Shown here: positions 27,501-34,347 of the stretch, piece after piece
How positions within the stretch are numbered: the first letter of the stretch is position 1
How the letters are laid out: each line of letters opens with the position of its first letter
Origin: JADJGC01 sp964617645
GTDB lineage: Bacteria; Zixibacteria; MSB-5A5; CAIYYT01
Direction: 5' to 3'
DNA length: 64,000 nt
Assembly: GCA_964617645.1 (NCBI GenBank)
Contig: CAZTYE010000002.1
Span: 62,001 to 126,000 of the forward strand
Made by a program: the position numbers and the translations under genes
Notes under the pieces: model-generated
The model's input: the letters and a program-made list of their open reading frames with translations, nothing else
Told to the model about the DNA's origin: nothing
Databases searched by the model: none

Positions 27501-27527
27501 GAAGATGAAACGAAACAAAGTAATCAA
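21531..27527 (-). CDS. sprA: SprA/Sov-type type IX secretion outer-membrane translocon
   Basis: 1998 residues with an N-terminal signal peptide (hydrophobic to about residue 28). Length and content match SprA, the giant 36-strand barrel through which type IX cargo leaves the cell. Characteristic stretches are the N-terminal Gly-rich Lys-Val-Thr-Gly-Arg-Tyr-Asn-Ile-Ser, repeated Gly-Glu-Ile-Trp-Ile-Asn-Glu-Met-Arg and Tyr-Glu-Tyr-Ser-Pro-Leu-type segments, Asp-x-Asn-x-Asp-Gly calcium-loop-like motifs, a Pro-rich insert around residues 1640-1680, and alternating aromatic strands to the C-terminal Phe. A TTG start at 27527 is used because no ATG is near; TTG 27518 is an alternative. No other type IX gene is in view. 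Confidence 0.88.
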   Translation of the reverse strand: MITLFRFIFALGLALVLLNLSAPAVFAAVGVNIPLRQPPTTLTRVEPRPTQIGFSISAEPRALLESNLLKRSLTFNYERYSGMLLVNQSVGRFSGFSKPMAVAPNALRDRMIEVQSRRVFVEATKNAQARRGKDEGGGLLEFDIPIKTPKAVKALIGEGGAGLKVTGRYNISFRGQSQWRDGEQVTQGGGKFPSLQMEQVANFQIDGTIGSKIFVSVNQDTKRQETLANRILLRYKGDEDDIIKTIDLGNTSLDIRGTSLTGYSGRVQGLFGIKTTAEVGGLKLTGIASQEKSSNKSASFTAKPQGRIIRDWQYLDNVYFDLRDFVNPTANDLLPGDTITKLEVWVSVRDDQYPNKTKRSAVCYVRPDQDSLAFEPEEKLEGKFFTYGSDRDIPIERQFEIVFYHPTQHYVRFDRNLSSDVTVGLYYEFRRSGQTFSVGSTTNEEKYVFKLLKPTNPQPNLYTWRYVWRNVYDVGRVDDVANFNLSIHKGQAQNPDDNRDADFDTQDGVQYIGLLSLDRTGDGVIEAGDLNILDRFLGHLRFPDREPFASADLHEPTPAIYSAANQVTRQDSSRYYMFISSAARPKQFSLGAFDIVPESEVVTLDGRRLKKGEDYEIQYESGQFTFLNDAALLPNADVKIDYEYSPLIASEKKTLMGLGGEYEPFRNFRLRGAMLYKSEKQTNRKPKLGEEQARFMNLGLSGDYTFETMLPTKLLDGLPLISTQSSSRVSLVGEIARSIPNPNVRGYASIDDFESSLESGPVGILRLGWSPAFALSLQDSLAKPAARLIWFNPLSSRAASDIWNRDAGNVGSSNSVTTMMLQLLESDTTSEPSLFGGGIQRAFSKSSYDQSKIKFIEMRLRGDTNLVLYVDLGTISEDVNRNGVLDAEVTNKTYVTESEDLGIDKLSDEQERELCRTGRAPAWYNCRDSSRSDWDPAGDNWSFDSDANPLDYRRINGTEGNLDDGGRTNRPDTEDLNADGTLVTDSSFFSYRIKLSDPDSSFRVAGSDYKGWFSIRIPFDSSTAARVVGSPSKSNIQFVRLRMESASTSSALEAREIEIAEFELSRNSWEARPMLPERARPKETRFDVSVVNTEADFDVYKRPPFADEETDEITGANLREQSLRFNFFNFAAGDTGFVERVPFRMLDFSGYNRMEMFVHIDPCAEKPESTSVFFRLGPDANNYYEFRDPRTFDSPSCVSPDSLGLGPGWKRWLNVSFDELSQLKLKIPDSATVYEEENFRVVGQPSITRIKYFALGVYRSGSAAGLASGEIWINEMRVTEVRRDRGTAAQASASLLLADFASLQGNYSETDEYYRNLTQSDRRDLGSGARTTQQRFSVSVYAHKLLPASYNAQIPVEYSYSLSRQNPRLLSGSDIVVPDSLRQLHLTQTEQRNFSVRLQRFDKRGRNPIFSLLLNRIKPSYSWGRTSSRSYQQPVNKKTDKTVGASYDISSPMRSGFKLFTWLKGVPLLPDRVANTQINPLPSRFSMTANYVSVEELRQSIKSLRDPTLADPVYRYQRSLRSSIDASAIPITGVDVNYKFSTDRDVSMVDRLKFPYLDNGRERRFSESFGANYSPNIVPFVTGIRLSYQTSYEETFNQTGTDADTSDVRRYSAGRIFSGSATFSLQRLLGQNTGGTRRLPSPAPPKPKAAPSLDSLRRTAAPDTSAAKPAAPKQPGIPVYSYPLRLVRFFTDRIDPISGTVKWDERITEDGYNGRPRLPFRLGFSAYPGEGTAATSLGTSNFDQKSWSRSLTARTKIRLILGISLNTGYAYSVGNATSKQTRDVTETFPDVQFAFGNVNFLQFPKLFARTFTLDSKYSQKRSDAVNVVNGISRAKNISKDWAPLLSAGIDWKFAQGLRSTIGYSRSVVDKVARRDGINENGQISSQTVDYSTALVINTSYSFRGGSKIWLPLFGRMKIQSNLRLNVDINRRKTWSNQLFPTQQDETTSRSEFTVAPSASYDFSNNVKGGLTARWTDSDDKVNGKSHVRSLEFFVNINF

Positions 27528-27582
27528 GAAACTATACTGAACGGAAATTAGTCGATATCTCTATTGTCGATAGGTACCTCCG

Positions 27583-28503
27583 TTAGCTGAAGTCTCCTAA
27601 TAATATAACTTCTTCCGACAATTCCAAGCCGTATGTTTCCTTAACTTTCTGCTTCAGAAGCAATGAGAGCTTTCGAACATCAGACGCGCTGGCGCCGCCC
27701 CTGTTGATCAGAATATTGGCGTGGTTGGGATAAACACCGGCCTTCCCCACAGCAATCTGCTTGGCGCCGATTTCATCAAGCAATTGCCCGGCGGGAATCT
27801 TGCCATGCGGGGCGCTTTTGTCTTCTATGTTCTTGAAAAAACATCCCGCCGAAATGTCTTCGTGCGGATGCCGTGTCCAGCGCAAGTCGCATATCTCTTT
27901 GGCCTTTTTTACCAAAGCCGCTGCGTCCGCGCGTTCCAATTTGAAGCGCGCTGAGAGTACGATGTTCTTCGACCATTTGAGATCGGAATGCCGGTACTTG
28001 AAGCCCAATTGAGCCGGCAGCGCCGTGTACCGCCCGTGCACCGGATGATAAAGATCGACATCAATTAATCGATCGGCAATTGACTGCCCGTAGGCGCCGG
28101 CGTTACCCACAATCGCGCCTCCGACTTGCCCGGCAATACCGGCCATCGCTTCAAGACCCGCCAGTCCGGCGGCACAAAGCTCATCGATCATTTTCGCCAG
28201 ACTATACGCCGCTCCGGCGGTTACGGTTTCGCCTTCGATTTTGAATATTTCGATCCGCGGCAGAATGATCATGCCGCGAAAGCCCCGATCGGAAGCCAGC
28301 ACATTCGAACCACCGCCTAACACGAAGTAATCGAGCTTTTGATGCGAGCAATAATCGACAGCTTCAATTACCTGCTCCGGCGTCACACAAAACGCGACCC
28401 AGTCGGCCGGACCACCGATGCGAAAGGTTGTCAGCCGGGCCAAGGGGTAGTCCTTTTCCAGTCGAAAACTGACAGCGGCATCTTTGTTGATCGATGTGCT
28501 CAT
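27583..28503 (-). CDS. murB: UDP-N-acetylenolpyruvoylglucosamine reductase
   Basis: 306 residues. MurB reduces enolpyruvyl-UDP-GlcNAc to UDP-MurNAc with NADPH and FAD. The FAD-binding part has Phe-Arg-Ile-Gly-Gly-Pro-Ala-Asp and Leu-Gly-Gly-Gly-Ser-Asn-Val-Leu-Ala; the Gly-Asn-Ala-Gly-Ala-Tyr-Gly motif and the C-terminal Cys-Phe-Phe-Lys-Asn and Asn-Arg-Gly-Gly-Ala-Ser-Ala-Ser-Asp complete it. The active-site Ser of some MurB classes is Cys here (Ala-Gly-Cys-Phe-Phe), which also occurs in the family. ATG 28503 has AGGAG about 12 bases upstream. It lies 55 bases upstream of sprA. Confidence 0.93.
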   Translation of the reverse strand: MSTSINKDAAVSFRLEKDYPLARLTTFRIGGPADWVAFCVTPEQVIEAVDYCSHQKLDYFVLGGGSNVLASDRGFRGMIILPRIEIFKIEGETVTAGAAYSLAKMIDELCAAGLAGLEAMAGIAGQVGGAIVGNAGAYGQSIADRLIDVDLYHPVHGRYTALPAQLGFKYRHSDLKWSKNIVLSARFKLERADAAALVKKAKEICDLRWTRHPHEDISAGCFFKNIEDKSAPHGKIPAGQLLDEIGAKQIAVGKAGVYPNHANILINRGGASASDVRKLSLLLKQKVKETYGLELSEEVILLGDFS

Positions 28504-28557
28504 TTCAGGTTGTCGCTCCTGCTTGTTCAAAGTGCGCGGGAGAGGGTAAGTAGAATA

Positions 28558-28890
28558 TCAATTCGACCGGGTGTCTTCCGAATCAGTTGTACCCGTCCCC
28601 CGCTCCGGCGTTCCTGCTTTTTGCTCCCGGTTGATTTCATCGACATAATTCATCTGGAGTTCAGCGACTAAACGGCCGAGTAACTTGGTCTCCAGGTCGT
28701 CGAGATTGCCCGCCGTTTTGCGGCGAAACATCTCCATCATCGCGATCGTCGCTTGCGCCTGCTCCAAATCCCGCTCGATCTTGCCGCTCATCGGGTTCAT
28801 GATTTTGCCCAGTTGCTGCATCCCGGCGGCGTGTAAAGAAAACAGCAACGCGGCAAACAGCGCTTGATCCTGATTTTTATCTTCCGTCAT
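28558..28890 (-). CDS. DUF1844 protein
   Basis: 110 residues. The first part, Leu-Phe-Ala-Ala-Leu-Leu-Phe-Ser-Leu-His, then Gly-Lys-Ile-Met-Asn-Pro-Met-Ser and a long helix with Gln-Ala-Gln-Ala-Thr-Ile-Ala-Met-Met-Glu-Met, is the DUF1844 pattern seen in many diderms. The C-terminal 20 residues are Glu/Thr/Arg-rich and probably disordered. Role unknown. It overlaps the small coiled-coil gene upstream by 14 bases and lies in a run that also contains recG and murB. Confidence 0.8.
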   Translation of the reverse strand: MTEDKNQDQALFAALLFSLHAAGMQQLGKIMNPMSGKIERDLEQAQATIAMMEMFRRKTAGNLDDLETKLLGRLVAELQMNYVDEINREQKAGTPERGTGTTDSEDTRSN

Positions 28891-29092
28891 GGGGTTTCAC
28901 CGATTGATCGAGGGCGATGACGATATTGTGCTGAACATCGATCAACTCGGCGTCGATCTTTTTCAATTGGCGCTGCAGGTCGTAATCGCCGGTCGCGTCG
29001 ATCAGTTGCTGCAGGCGCGCTGTCAATGCTCGTGTATCGGACAAGATTGCCTCAAGTTCTGCTTTGAGCGTCTGCGCGCTATGATAAGCCAC
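28877..29092 (-). CDS. small coiled-coil protein
   Basis: 71 residues from a GTG start. The product is almost entirely helical, with heptad-like Leu/Ile spacing (Leu-Lys-Ala-Glu-Leu-Glu-Ala-Ile-Leu, Leu-Gln-Gln-Leu-Ile-Asp, Leu-Lys-Lys-Ile-Asp-Ala-Glu-Leu). It overlaps the end of recG and the start of the DUF1844 gene by 14 bases each, a spacing that favours a real, coupled gene. I do not recognise the family; it lacks the XseB signature that the size might suggest. Confidence 0.5.
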   Translation of the reverse strand: MAYHSAQTLKAELEAILSDTRALTARLQQLIDATGDYDLQRQLKKIDAELIDVQHNIVIALDQSVKPHDGR

Positions 29093-31283
29093 CGGCCGTC
29101 TCTCGCTCTCGTTCGTGCTTGATGTATTCGTTCAATCTTGTTCGCTCCGTTGGGGTGAGCGGCAAGGCATTCGTCAGCAATTTATCGGCGTATTCGCGGG
29201 CGGTCAAGATTAAACTCAGATCGGTGGCCAGATTCGCCACGCGAAACTGCGGTAACCCGCTTTGACGCACCCCGAGAAGATCGCCCGGGCCGCGCAATTC
29301 CAGATCCAACTCGGCGAGCTGAAATCCATCGGTCGTCGCGACGAATTTTTCGAGACGCCGATAGCTCTCACTCGACGGCTCCATTTCCGTCATTAGGATG
29401 CAATACGACTTCTTGTCTGATCGCCCCACGCGTCCGCGCAATTGATGAAGCTGGCTTAGGCCGAAGCGCTCGGCGTGCTCAATCAGAATCACTGTCGCAT
29501 CCGGGATGTCGATTCCCACTTCCACCACCGTCGTCGCCACCAGCACGCTGATTTCACGAGCGGAAAACCGCCGCATCATTTCATCGCGCTCGGCTCTGTG
29601 CATTTGGCCGTGCACGAGACCAACATCGAGGCCGGGGAAAATTTCGCTGCTCAGGTCCGCATAGGCCTGTTTCGCGGCTTTCAATTGCACTTTGAGCGAT
29701 TCTTCCACGAGTGGATAAATGATGAAAATCTGGTTGCCCTTCAGCGCCTCCTCCTCGATGAAGCTGTAAATCTTCGGACGATCAGCCGCGGTACGAAGCG
29801 CGGTGCGTACCGGTACTCTTCCCGCGGGCAGCTCATCGATCAACGACAGATCCAAATCGCCGTAGGCCGTCAGCGCCAGTGTCCGCGGAATCGGTGTCGC
29901 CGTCATCACCAGCAAATCCGGCGCCTGGCCCTTTGCCAACAGTTCATCGCGCTGCGAAACGCCAAAGCGATGCTGCTCATCTACGATGACCAACGCCAAT
30001 TGGGAATAGTTGACATCTCTGGATATCAAAGCGTGGGTGCCGACGATAATGCGGGTCTCTCCTGTCGCCAGGCTGCGCATAATCGCATTGCGTTCGCACG
30101 CCGGAGTCGATCCGGTCAGCAGCGCCGGCGTCTCGCCCAAATCGGACAGCGGGCGCGAGATCGTCTGAAAGTGCTGCTGCGCGAGGATCTCCGTCGGAGC
30201 CATTAACGCCGCCTGAAATCCGGATCTCGCCACCAGCGCCATTGCCAAGGTCGCCACCACCGTCTTGCCCGAGCCGACATCTCCCTGTAACAGCCGCAGC
30301 ATGGGATGTGGTTTGAAAAGATCATCAAATATCTCGGCCACGGCCTTGTTCTGCGCCTTGGTTAGCTTGAAAGGAAAGCCTTTGACCCAGTCGCGAAATG
30401 ACTGCTCTGGCTTGGCTGGGACATAAGCTTTTTTCTTTTGCGCCAGTCGGCGACGGCGGTCGGCGACGAGCAACTCGAACATGACTAATTCGCGAAGCGC
30501 AAGTTCATGGCGCGCCCGCTCTCTCGTCTCGAAAGAATCGGGATAGTGCATTTGCCGAACGTTTTCCGGCAACGGCCGAAGCTGGGCATCTACGACTATC
30601 GATGCCGGTATCGCCTCCGCAAGACCGCCGGCGAAAGCATCCAGAGCCGGCTTGATTATCCGCCGAAATCCGCGCGAGTCGAGATAGTGGTGTTTGAGAA
30701 ACTCTGTGCTTGGATAGAGCGGGATGATCCGCCCCGTGTGCAGCTTGGCCTCTTCCTCGTCCTCAAATAGGACATCCACTTCCGGGTGCACGATCTGAAG
30801 TCCCTTGAATTCCGTGACCTGACCGGAGACCGACAACGTCATGTCGCGTCTGAACTTCTTCTCGATGAACTTGATCCCTCCAAACCAGAGCAGCGGCAAA
30901 TGTCCGGTCTCGTCCTGAATGACGACTTCGTAGTACGGCTTGCGAGCGCGTAGAAGGCCGTGCATTACTACGCGACCGACAACCGTGACGTTCATTCCTA
31001 ACTGCAATTGTGCGATCGGCAAGAGGTTGCTGCGATCAAGATACTTCCGCGGGAAGTAGTAGAGCAGGTCGGCAATCGTCTCGATGCCGACGGTTCTGAG
31101 ATGTTCGGCGCGTTTCGGCCCGACGCCGCGAAGGTAGGTGACGGCAATTTCCGCCGGGTTGCTCGTCTGCGCCATGCGGCAAATCTGCTGCATTGCCCAG
31201 TCGATGTCAATCAATCGTTGTGGATACGCAAATGGACGGGGAGAGCTCGGTGCGTCGTGTATTCTGTAGCCCATCTTCAGCAC
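29079..31283 (-). CDS. recG: ATP-dependent DNA helicase RecG
   Basis: Up to 734 residues. RecG remodels stalled forks and Holliday junctions. The N-terminal wedge/OB domain starts near Leu-Arg-Gly-Val-Gly-Pro-Lys-Arg; the helicase core has Gly-Asp-Val-Gly-Ser-Gly-Lys-Thr (Walker A), Asp-Glu-Gln-His (motif II), Thr-Ala-Thr-Pro-Ile-Pro-Arg-Thr and Gln-Leu-Arg-Gly-Arg-Val-Gly-Arg, and the C-terminal RecG region is complete. The start is uncertain: GTG 31283, ATG 31274, ATG 31193 and ATG 31175 are in frame, and the last two would place the start just before the conserved domain. Confidence 0.93.
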   Translation of the reverse strand: MLKMGYRIHDAPSSPRPFAYPQRLIDIDWAMQQICRMAQTSNPAEIAVTYLRGVGPKRAEHLRTVGIETIADLLYYFPRKYLDRSNLLPIAQLQLGMNVTVVGRVVMHGLLRARKPYYEVVIQDETGHLPLLWFGGIKFIEKKFRRDMTLSVSGQVTEFKGLQIVHPEVDVLFEDEEEAKLHTGRIIPLYPSTEFLKHHYLDSRGFRRIIKPALDAFAGGLAEAIPASIVVDAQLRPLPENVRQMHYPDSFETRERARHELALRELVMFELLVADRRRRLAQKKKAYVPAKPEQSFRDWVKGFPFKLTKAQNKAVAEIFDDLFKPHPMLRLLQGDVGSGKTVVATLAMALVARSGFQAALMAPTEILAQQHFQTISRPLSDLGETPALLTGSTPACERNAIMRSLATGETRIIVGTHALISRDVNYSQLALVIVDEQHRFGVSQRDELLAKGQAPDLLVMTATPIPRTLALTAYGDLDLSLIDELPAGRVPVRTALRTAADRPKIYSFIEEEALKGNQIFIIYPLVEESLKVQLKAAKQAYADLSSEIFPGLDVGLVHGQMHRAERDEMMRRFSAREISVLVATTVVEVGIDIPDATVILIEHAERFGLSQLHQLRGRVGRSDKKSYCILMTEMEPSSESYRRLEKFVATTDGFQLAELDLELRGPGDLLGVRQSGLPQFRVANLATDLSLILTAREYADKLLTNALPLTPTERTRLNEYIKHERERETAGGLS

Positions 31284-31377
31284 AGCGAAGATTGGGAGCA
31301 GTCGAATGGCTGCACTCGCAGTTTTGACTTGAGTGAAACAGTGCGCCGACTTTCATCCGCTTGTCCGCTAACTACGC

Positions 31378-32532
31378 CTATCTCAGCGTATCCGCTCGCA
31401 GCGAATCCAACCGTGATTCCCATAGCGAACGCTGCGGCACACTGTCCAAACTGAGGTAGTGCTCAATCAACAGACGCGCGAAAATGCGCGAAAATGGATC
31501 GCGCGTCTGGTTTTGTAGCGCTCGTTCCGCCTGCTCGCGTTCGCGATCATGGGGACCGGCAAACGACGCCTTGGCGCGCGGTTCCTGCGCTACGGTAGAT
31601 TCCGGCTCGATCGGCACATCAATCGGTCGCGGCAATTGCGCGATCTCATCCCAGTCTCCTTTGTCAATCAATTGGCGAATTCGAGCTTCAAACTCCTCGG
31701 GACTTGTCGCGCCCCAACGGACCTCGCGATTGCTGCTCTCCATCGATAACAGCGCCGCGCCGATTTCTGTCCGGCGCACCATCTCCTCGGTCAGGCGGAA
31801 TGGCTTTGTCTGCTGTGTATCGGACAAAGAGCTTGGCGTAATTATCAGTTGATCGCCCTTGGCCGACACGTCCTCCTTGTTGAGTGACCGCGCCCCGGCG
31901 CCGCCCTCGCTGTCCGATTTGACAACACCGGGAATTACTTCCAACGTCGGCCTCGCAGTTTCAGTCGTCACTGAACTCTCCTTCGGTTGTCGAGGCTCCG
32001 GCTTTGTCGCCGGGGCGGCTTTGCGCTTCAATAGCGCATCGCCGCCGACTTCCTCCAATTGCGGTACCGGCTGTGCCTCAAGCACGTCCGGAGACTTTGG
32101 CGTTGTCGTCGGCATGGCAGCCGGATTGGCAACTGTCGTGTCCTTGATGATAATCGTGCGTGAATTCTCCAGCCCGTGCTTGCCTGTGTAATTGATTGCC
32201 ACCAGCGCCACCATCAGCACCGCAGCGATCGAGCTGATCACGGCCACCGGGCGGCGATACGCGAGCACGAATTCAATAATCCGACCGCGCTGTTTTGGAA
32301 TCTCGCGCTCGATTCGCGACTCAATTCGTTCTGCGAGTCCTTCGAAATAACCCTCCGACGGAAGTTCTACTTGACGTTGCTGGGCGAATTTGTCGAGCGC
32401 CGCAAGTTCGGCCAGCTCTGCCTGCAAGTTGGGATGCGCCTTGAGGGCAGCGGCGAAGGCAGTCATCTTCTCCGGGGGCAATTCGCCGTCGAGATAAGCC
32501 GAAAGATGCTCTTCCAGATACTTGCGATCCAT
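31378..32532 (-). CDS. anti-sigma factor, single membrane helix, no zinc ligands
   Basis: 384 residues. The N-terminus (residues 1-60) follows the anti-sigma pattern, with His-Leu-Ser-Ala-Tyr-Leu-Asp-Gly-Glu-Leu, but the usual Cys-x2-Cys is absent (His-Pro-Asn-Leu-Gln), so this is a zinc-less type. A membrane helix spans about residues 94-114, followed by a long Pro/Thr/Lys-rich periplasmic region and a helical C-terminus. The start overlaps the sigma gene's stop as TAATG, which strongly supports a sigma/anti-sigma pair. The protein probably holds the sigma factor at the membrane until an envelope signal triggers release. Confidence 0.82.
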   Translation of the reverse strand: MDRKYLEEHLSAYLDGELPPEKMTAFAAALKAHPNLQAELAELAALDKFAQQRQVELPSEGYFEGLAERIESRIEREIPKQRGRIIEFVLAYRRPVAVISSIAAVLMVALVAINYTGKHGLENSRTIIIKDTTVANPAAMPTTTPKSPDVLEAQPVPQLEEVGGDALLKRKAAPATKPEPRQPKESSVTTETARPTLEVIPGVVKSDSEGGAGARSLNKEDVSAKGDQLIITPSSLSDTQQTKPFRLTEEMVRRTEIGAALLSMESSNREVRWGATSPEEFEARIRQLIDKGDWDEIAQLPRPIDVPIEPESTVAQEPRAKASFAGPHDREREQAERALQNQTRDPFSRIFARLLIEHYLSLDSVPQRSLWESRLDSLRADTLR

Positions 32533-33119
32533 TATGGCTCCAAAAATTCCTTGAGCGCCTCGGCCATCCGTTTGCGGGCGCGATGCAGGCGCGACATCAC
32601 CGTGCCGACTGAGATTCGTAGCCGCGCGGCGATCTCTTCATAGCTCAGTTCTTCGTGCATCCTCAAGACAAACACTTCCTTGAATTCTGCCGGCAATGCG
32701 TTCAACGCCGCTTGATAGCGCGCGTCGATTTCCTGCTCGCTTAGTTTCTCATACGGATCATCAGCCCGGGTTGTCGTCTGATGGTCGATTATCTCGTCGC
32801 CTACTTCGCCGGCGACCTGAAACTTCTGCCGCTTGATCCAATTGATCGCGTTGTTGGAAGCGATTCGCAAAATCCACGCCGCAAATGGATAGCTCTCGTC
32901 GAATGTCTCCATCGCCGTGAAGGCCTTGATAAACGCCTCCTGCGTCAAATCGTCGGCCGCGTCATGCGATCCACCCATCCGAAAACAGAGCGCGTAGATC
33001 CGCTTCTGATACCGCCGCACCAGTTCGCCGAAAGCCTCGCGGTCGCCGCGTTTGGCGCGCCGAATTAGCTCCGGATCGGACGAGCCGGAAAACCCCACCA
33101 TCAATACCAGCCAGAACAA
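32532..33119 (-). CDS. ECF-type RNA polymerase sigma factor
   Basis: 195 residues. Region 2 has Phe-Gly-Glu-Leu-Val-Arg-Arg-Tyr, Ala-Ala-Asp-Asp-Leu-Thr-Gln-Glu-Ala-Phe and Trp-Ile-Leu-Arg-Ile-Ala-Ser-Asn; region 4 has Leu-Pro-Ala-Glu-Phe-Lys-Glu-Val-Phe-Val-Leu-Arg and Ile-Ala-Ala-Arg-Leu-Arg-Ile-Ser-Val-Gly-Thr-Val. This is a RpoE/SigW-like ECF factor. A TTG start at 33119 has AGGGA at good distance; an ATG at 33101 is the alternative. It lies 3 bases after holA and is coupled to the anti-sigma gene. The envelope-heavy neighbourhood suggests an envelope stress regulon, which is inference. Confidence 0.9.
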   Translation of the reverse strand: MFWLVLMVGFSGSSDPELIRRAKRGDREAFGELVRRYQKRIYALCFRMGGSHDAADDLTQEAFIKAFTAMETFDESYPFAAWILRIASNNAINWIKRQKFQVAGEVGDEIIDHQTTTRADDPYEKLSEQEIDARYQAALNALPAEFKEVFVLRMHEELSYEEIAARLRISVGTVMSRLHRARKRMAEALKEFLEP

Positions 33120-33122
33120 GGT

Positions 33123-34154
33123 TTATTCCCTGCCGGAGAAAGCGATTCGCAATATTAGCCGTTCGAATATCTGCTGCTTCACTTCGTGACTATTGAACCG
33201 GTCGTCGACTTCCGCACGGTAGGTCTCATGGAGTGCCACCGCCAACTCGGCGGGTTGGAAAAGGGCGGCTTTCGCCTGAAGCTGCTTGAGTAAGAAGGGA
33301 TGCATTCGCAGCCGGCCGGCCAGATCTGCATCCGCCATTCTCCCCGAATGCTCCTGAACCAGCATCATGCGTTCGAATTGCGTGTAGAGGGCCCAGAACA
33401 ACTGCCCGCCGGCGCCGGAGCCGGCACTCTGAAGGAAATTGCGGGTTGCCGTCAACGTGGCTCGCAGTTTGCGATTCGCAACCGCTTCAGCGACTTCAAA
33501 TTGGCTGAAGTAGTTGCTCGCCGAGAGATAGCTTTGAATCTCCGTCAACACCAGTTTCTTCTTGCCCGCATGAACGATCGACAATTTCTCGATTTCGTTT
33601 TCAATCTCGCCACAACTGTTGCCGACAATTCGGCTGAATTCATTGGCGGCTGTCGTGTCAACGGTGATTCCGCGAGCGGCAAAGCGCGACTGCACATAGG
33701 TCGTGACCTGACTATCGTAAATCGGCTTGGTTTCGACGACCGTGCAATGAGCGGCGAGCGCCTTGGCAAAGGCCTTCCGCCCATCGAGCTTAACTCCTTG
33801 AGCAACCAGCGTCACCCCGGAACTCATCTCGGACACGAGTCGCGCCAGCAATGGCTGAATCTTCTCAGTCACCTTCTCGATATCAGAAATAATGACAACC
33901 GTGTTTCCACCGAACAGCGGCACGCCGGCGAGAGCCTGCTCCAGCGTCTCGGCCGCCAATTTGCGACCGGCAAGTGAGTGCCGATTGAGCTTGCGATCCG
34001 CTGGACTTAGTCGCGCACTCGTGATCTTCTCGGTGATGAGAAACTTCTGGTAGTAGTCCTCGCCCAAGAGCAGATAGGCACGTTCGATCTTTCCCCCTTC
34101 AATCTGCTGCAACGCCTGCGCGAAGCCGAGTTTCTTGTCTTCACCTCTTGCCAT
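33123..34154 (-). CDS. holA: DNA polymerase III delta subunit
   Basis: 343 residues. HolA is the clamp-loader subunit that opens the sliding clamp. Family marks are Ala-Tyr-Leu-Leu-Leu-Gly-Glu-Asp-Tyr-Tyr at the N-terminus, Pro-Leu-Phe-Gly-Gly-Asn-Thr-Val-Val-Ile and the C-terminal helical collar. The gene has no Shine-Dalgarno sequence; its -10 element ends only six bases before the ATG, suggesting a leaderless transcript. Its first 78 codons, start codon and promoter are part of a perfect 281-bp direct repeat, the second copy lying at 35220-35500. The copy here is intact. Confidence 0.9.
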   Translation of the reverse strand: MARGEDKKLGFAQALQQIEGGKIERAYLLLGEDYYQKFLITEKITSARLSPADRKLNRHSLAGRKLAAETLEQALAGVPLFGGNTVVIISDIEKVTEKIQPLLARLVSEMSSGVTLVAQGVKLDGRKAFAKALAAHCTVVETKPIYDSQVTTYVQSRFAARGITVDTTAANEFSRIVGNSCGEIENEIEKLSIVHAGKKKLVLTEIQSYLSASNYFSQFEVAEAVANRKLRATLTATRNFLQSAGSGAGGQLFWALYTQFERMMLVQEHSGRMADADLAGRLRMHPFLLKQLQAKAALFQPAELAVALHETYRAEVDDRFNSHEVKQQIFERLILRIAFSGRE

Positions 34155-34198
34155 TAAGTCATGTTATGACGCGAGTGTATTGAAGTCAATCGTTTGTC
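33918..34198. repeat. 281-bp direct repeat, copy A (holA 5' end and promoter)
   Basis: Compared by eye base by base with 35220-35500 and found identical. It covers the first 78 codons or so of holA, its ATG and its promoter. The bases flanking the repeat differ on both sides, so the boundaries are sharp. Copies are 1302 bp apart. Confidence 0.92.
34161..34189 (-). promoter_or_regulatory. holA promoter, predicted leaderless
   Basis: TTGACT (34184-34189, -35) and TAACAT (34161-34166, -10) are separated by 17 bases on the minus strand. The start site would fall about 7 bases after the -10, on or next to the A of the holA ATG at 34154. No ribosome binding site is present. A second, identical copy lies at 35463-35491. 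Confidence 0.5.
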
Positions 34199-34347
34199 AG
34201 AAGTCGTCCATCCGTCGATGATCGAAGGAAATATCCTTGACAAACGGTTAGACATTGCCAATTCATACGGTCACGAGTTAGCTGTCCCGCACCGGGATCG
34301 GCAGAGTTGGACGGAGTGGCTCTACTGAAACCGCGGTAATCGAGTCT

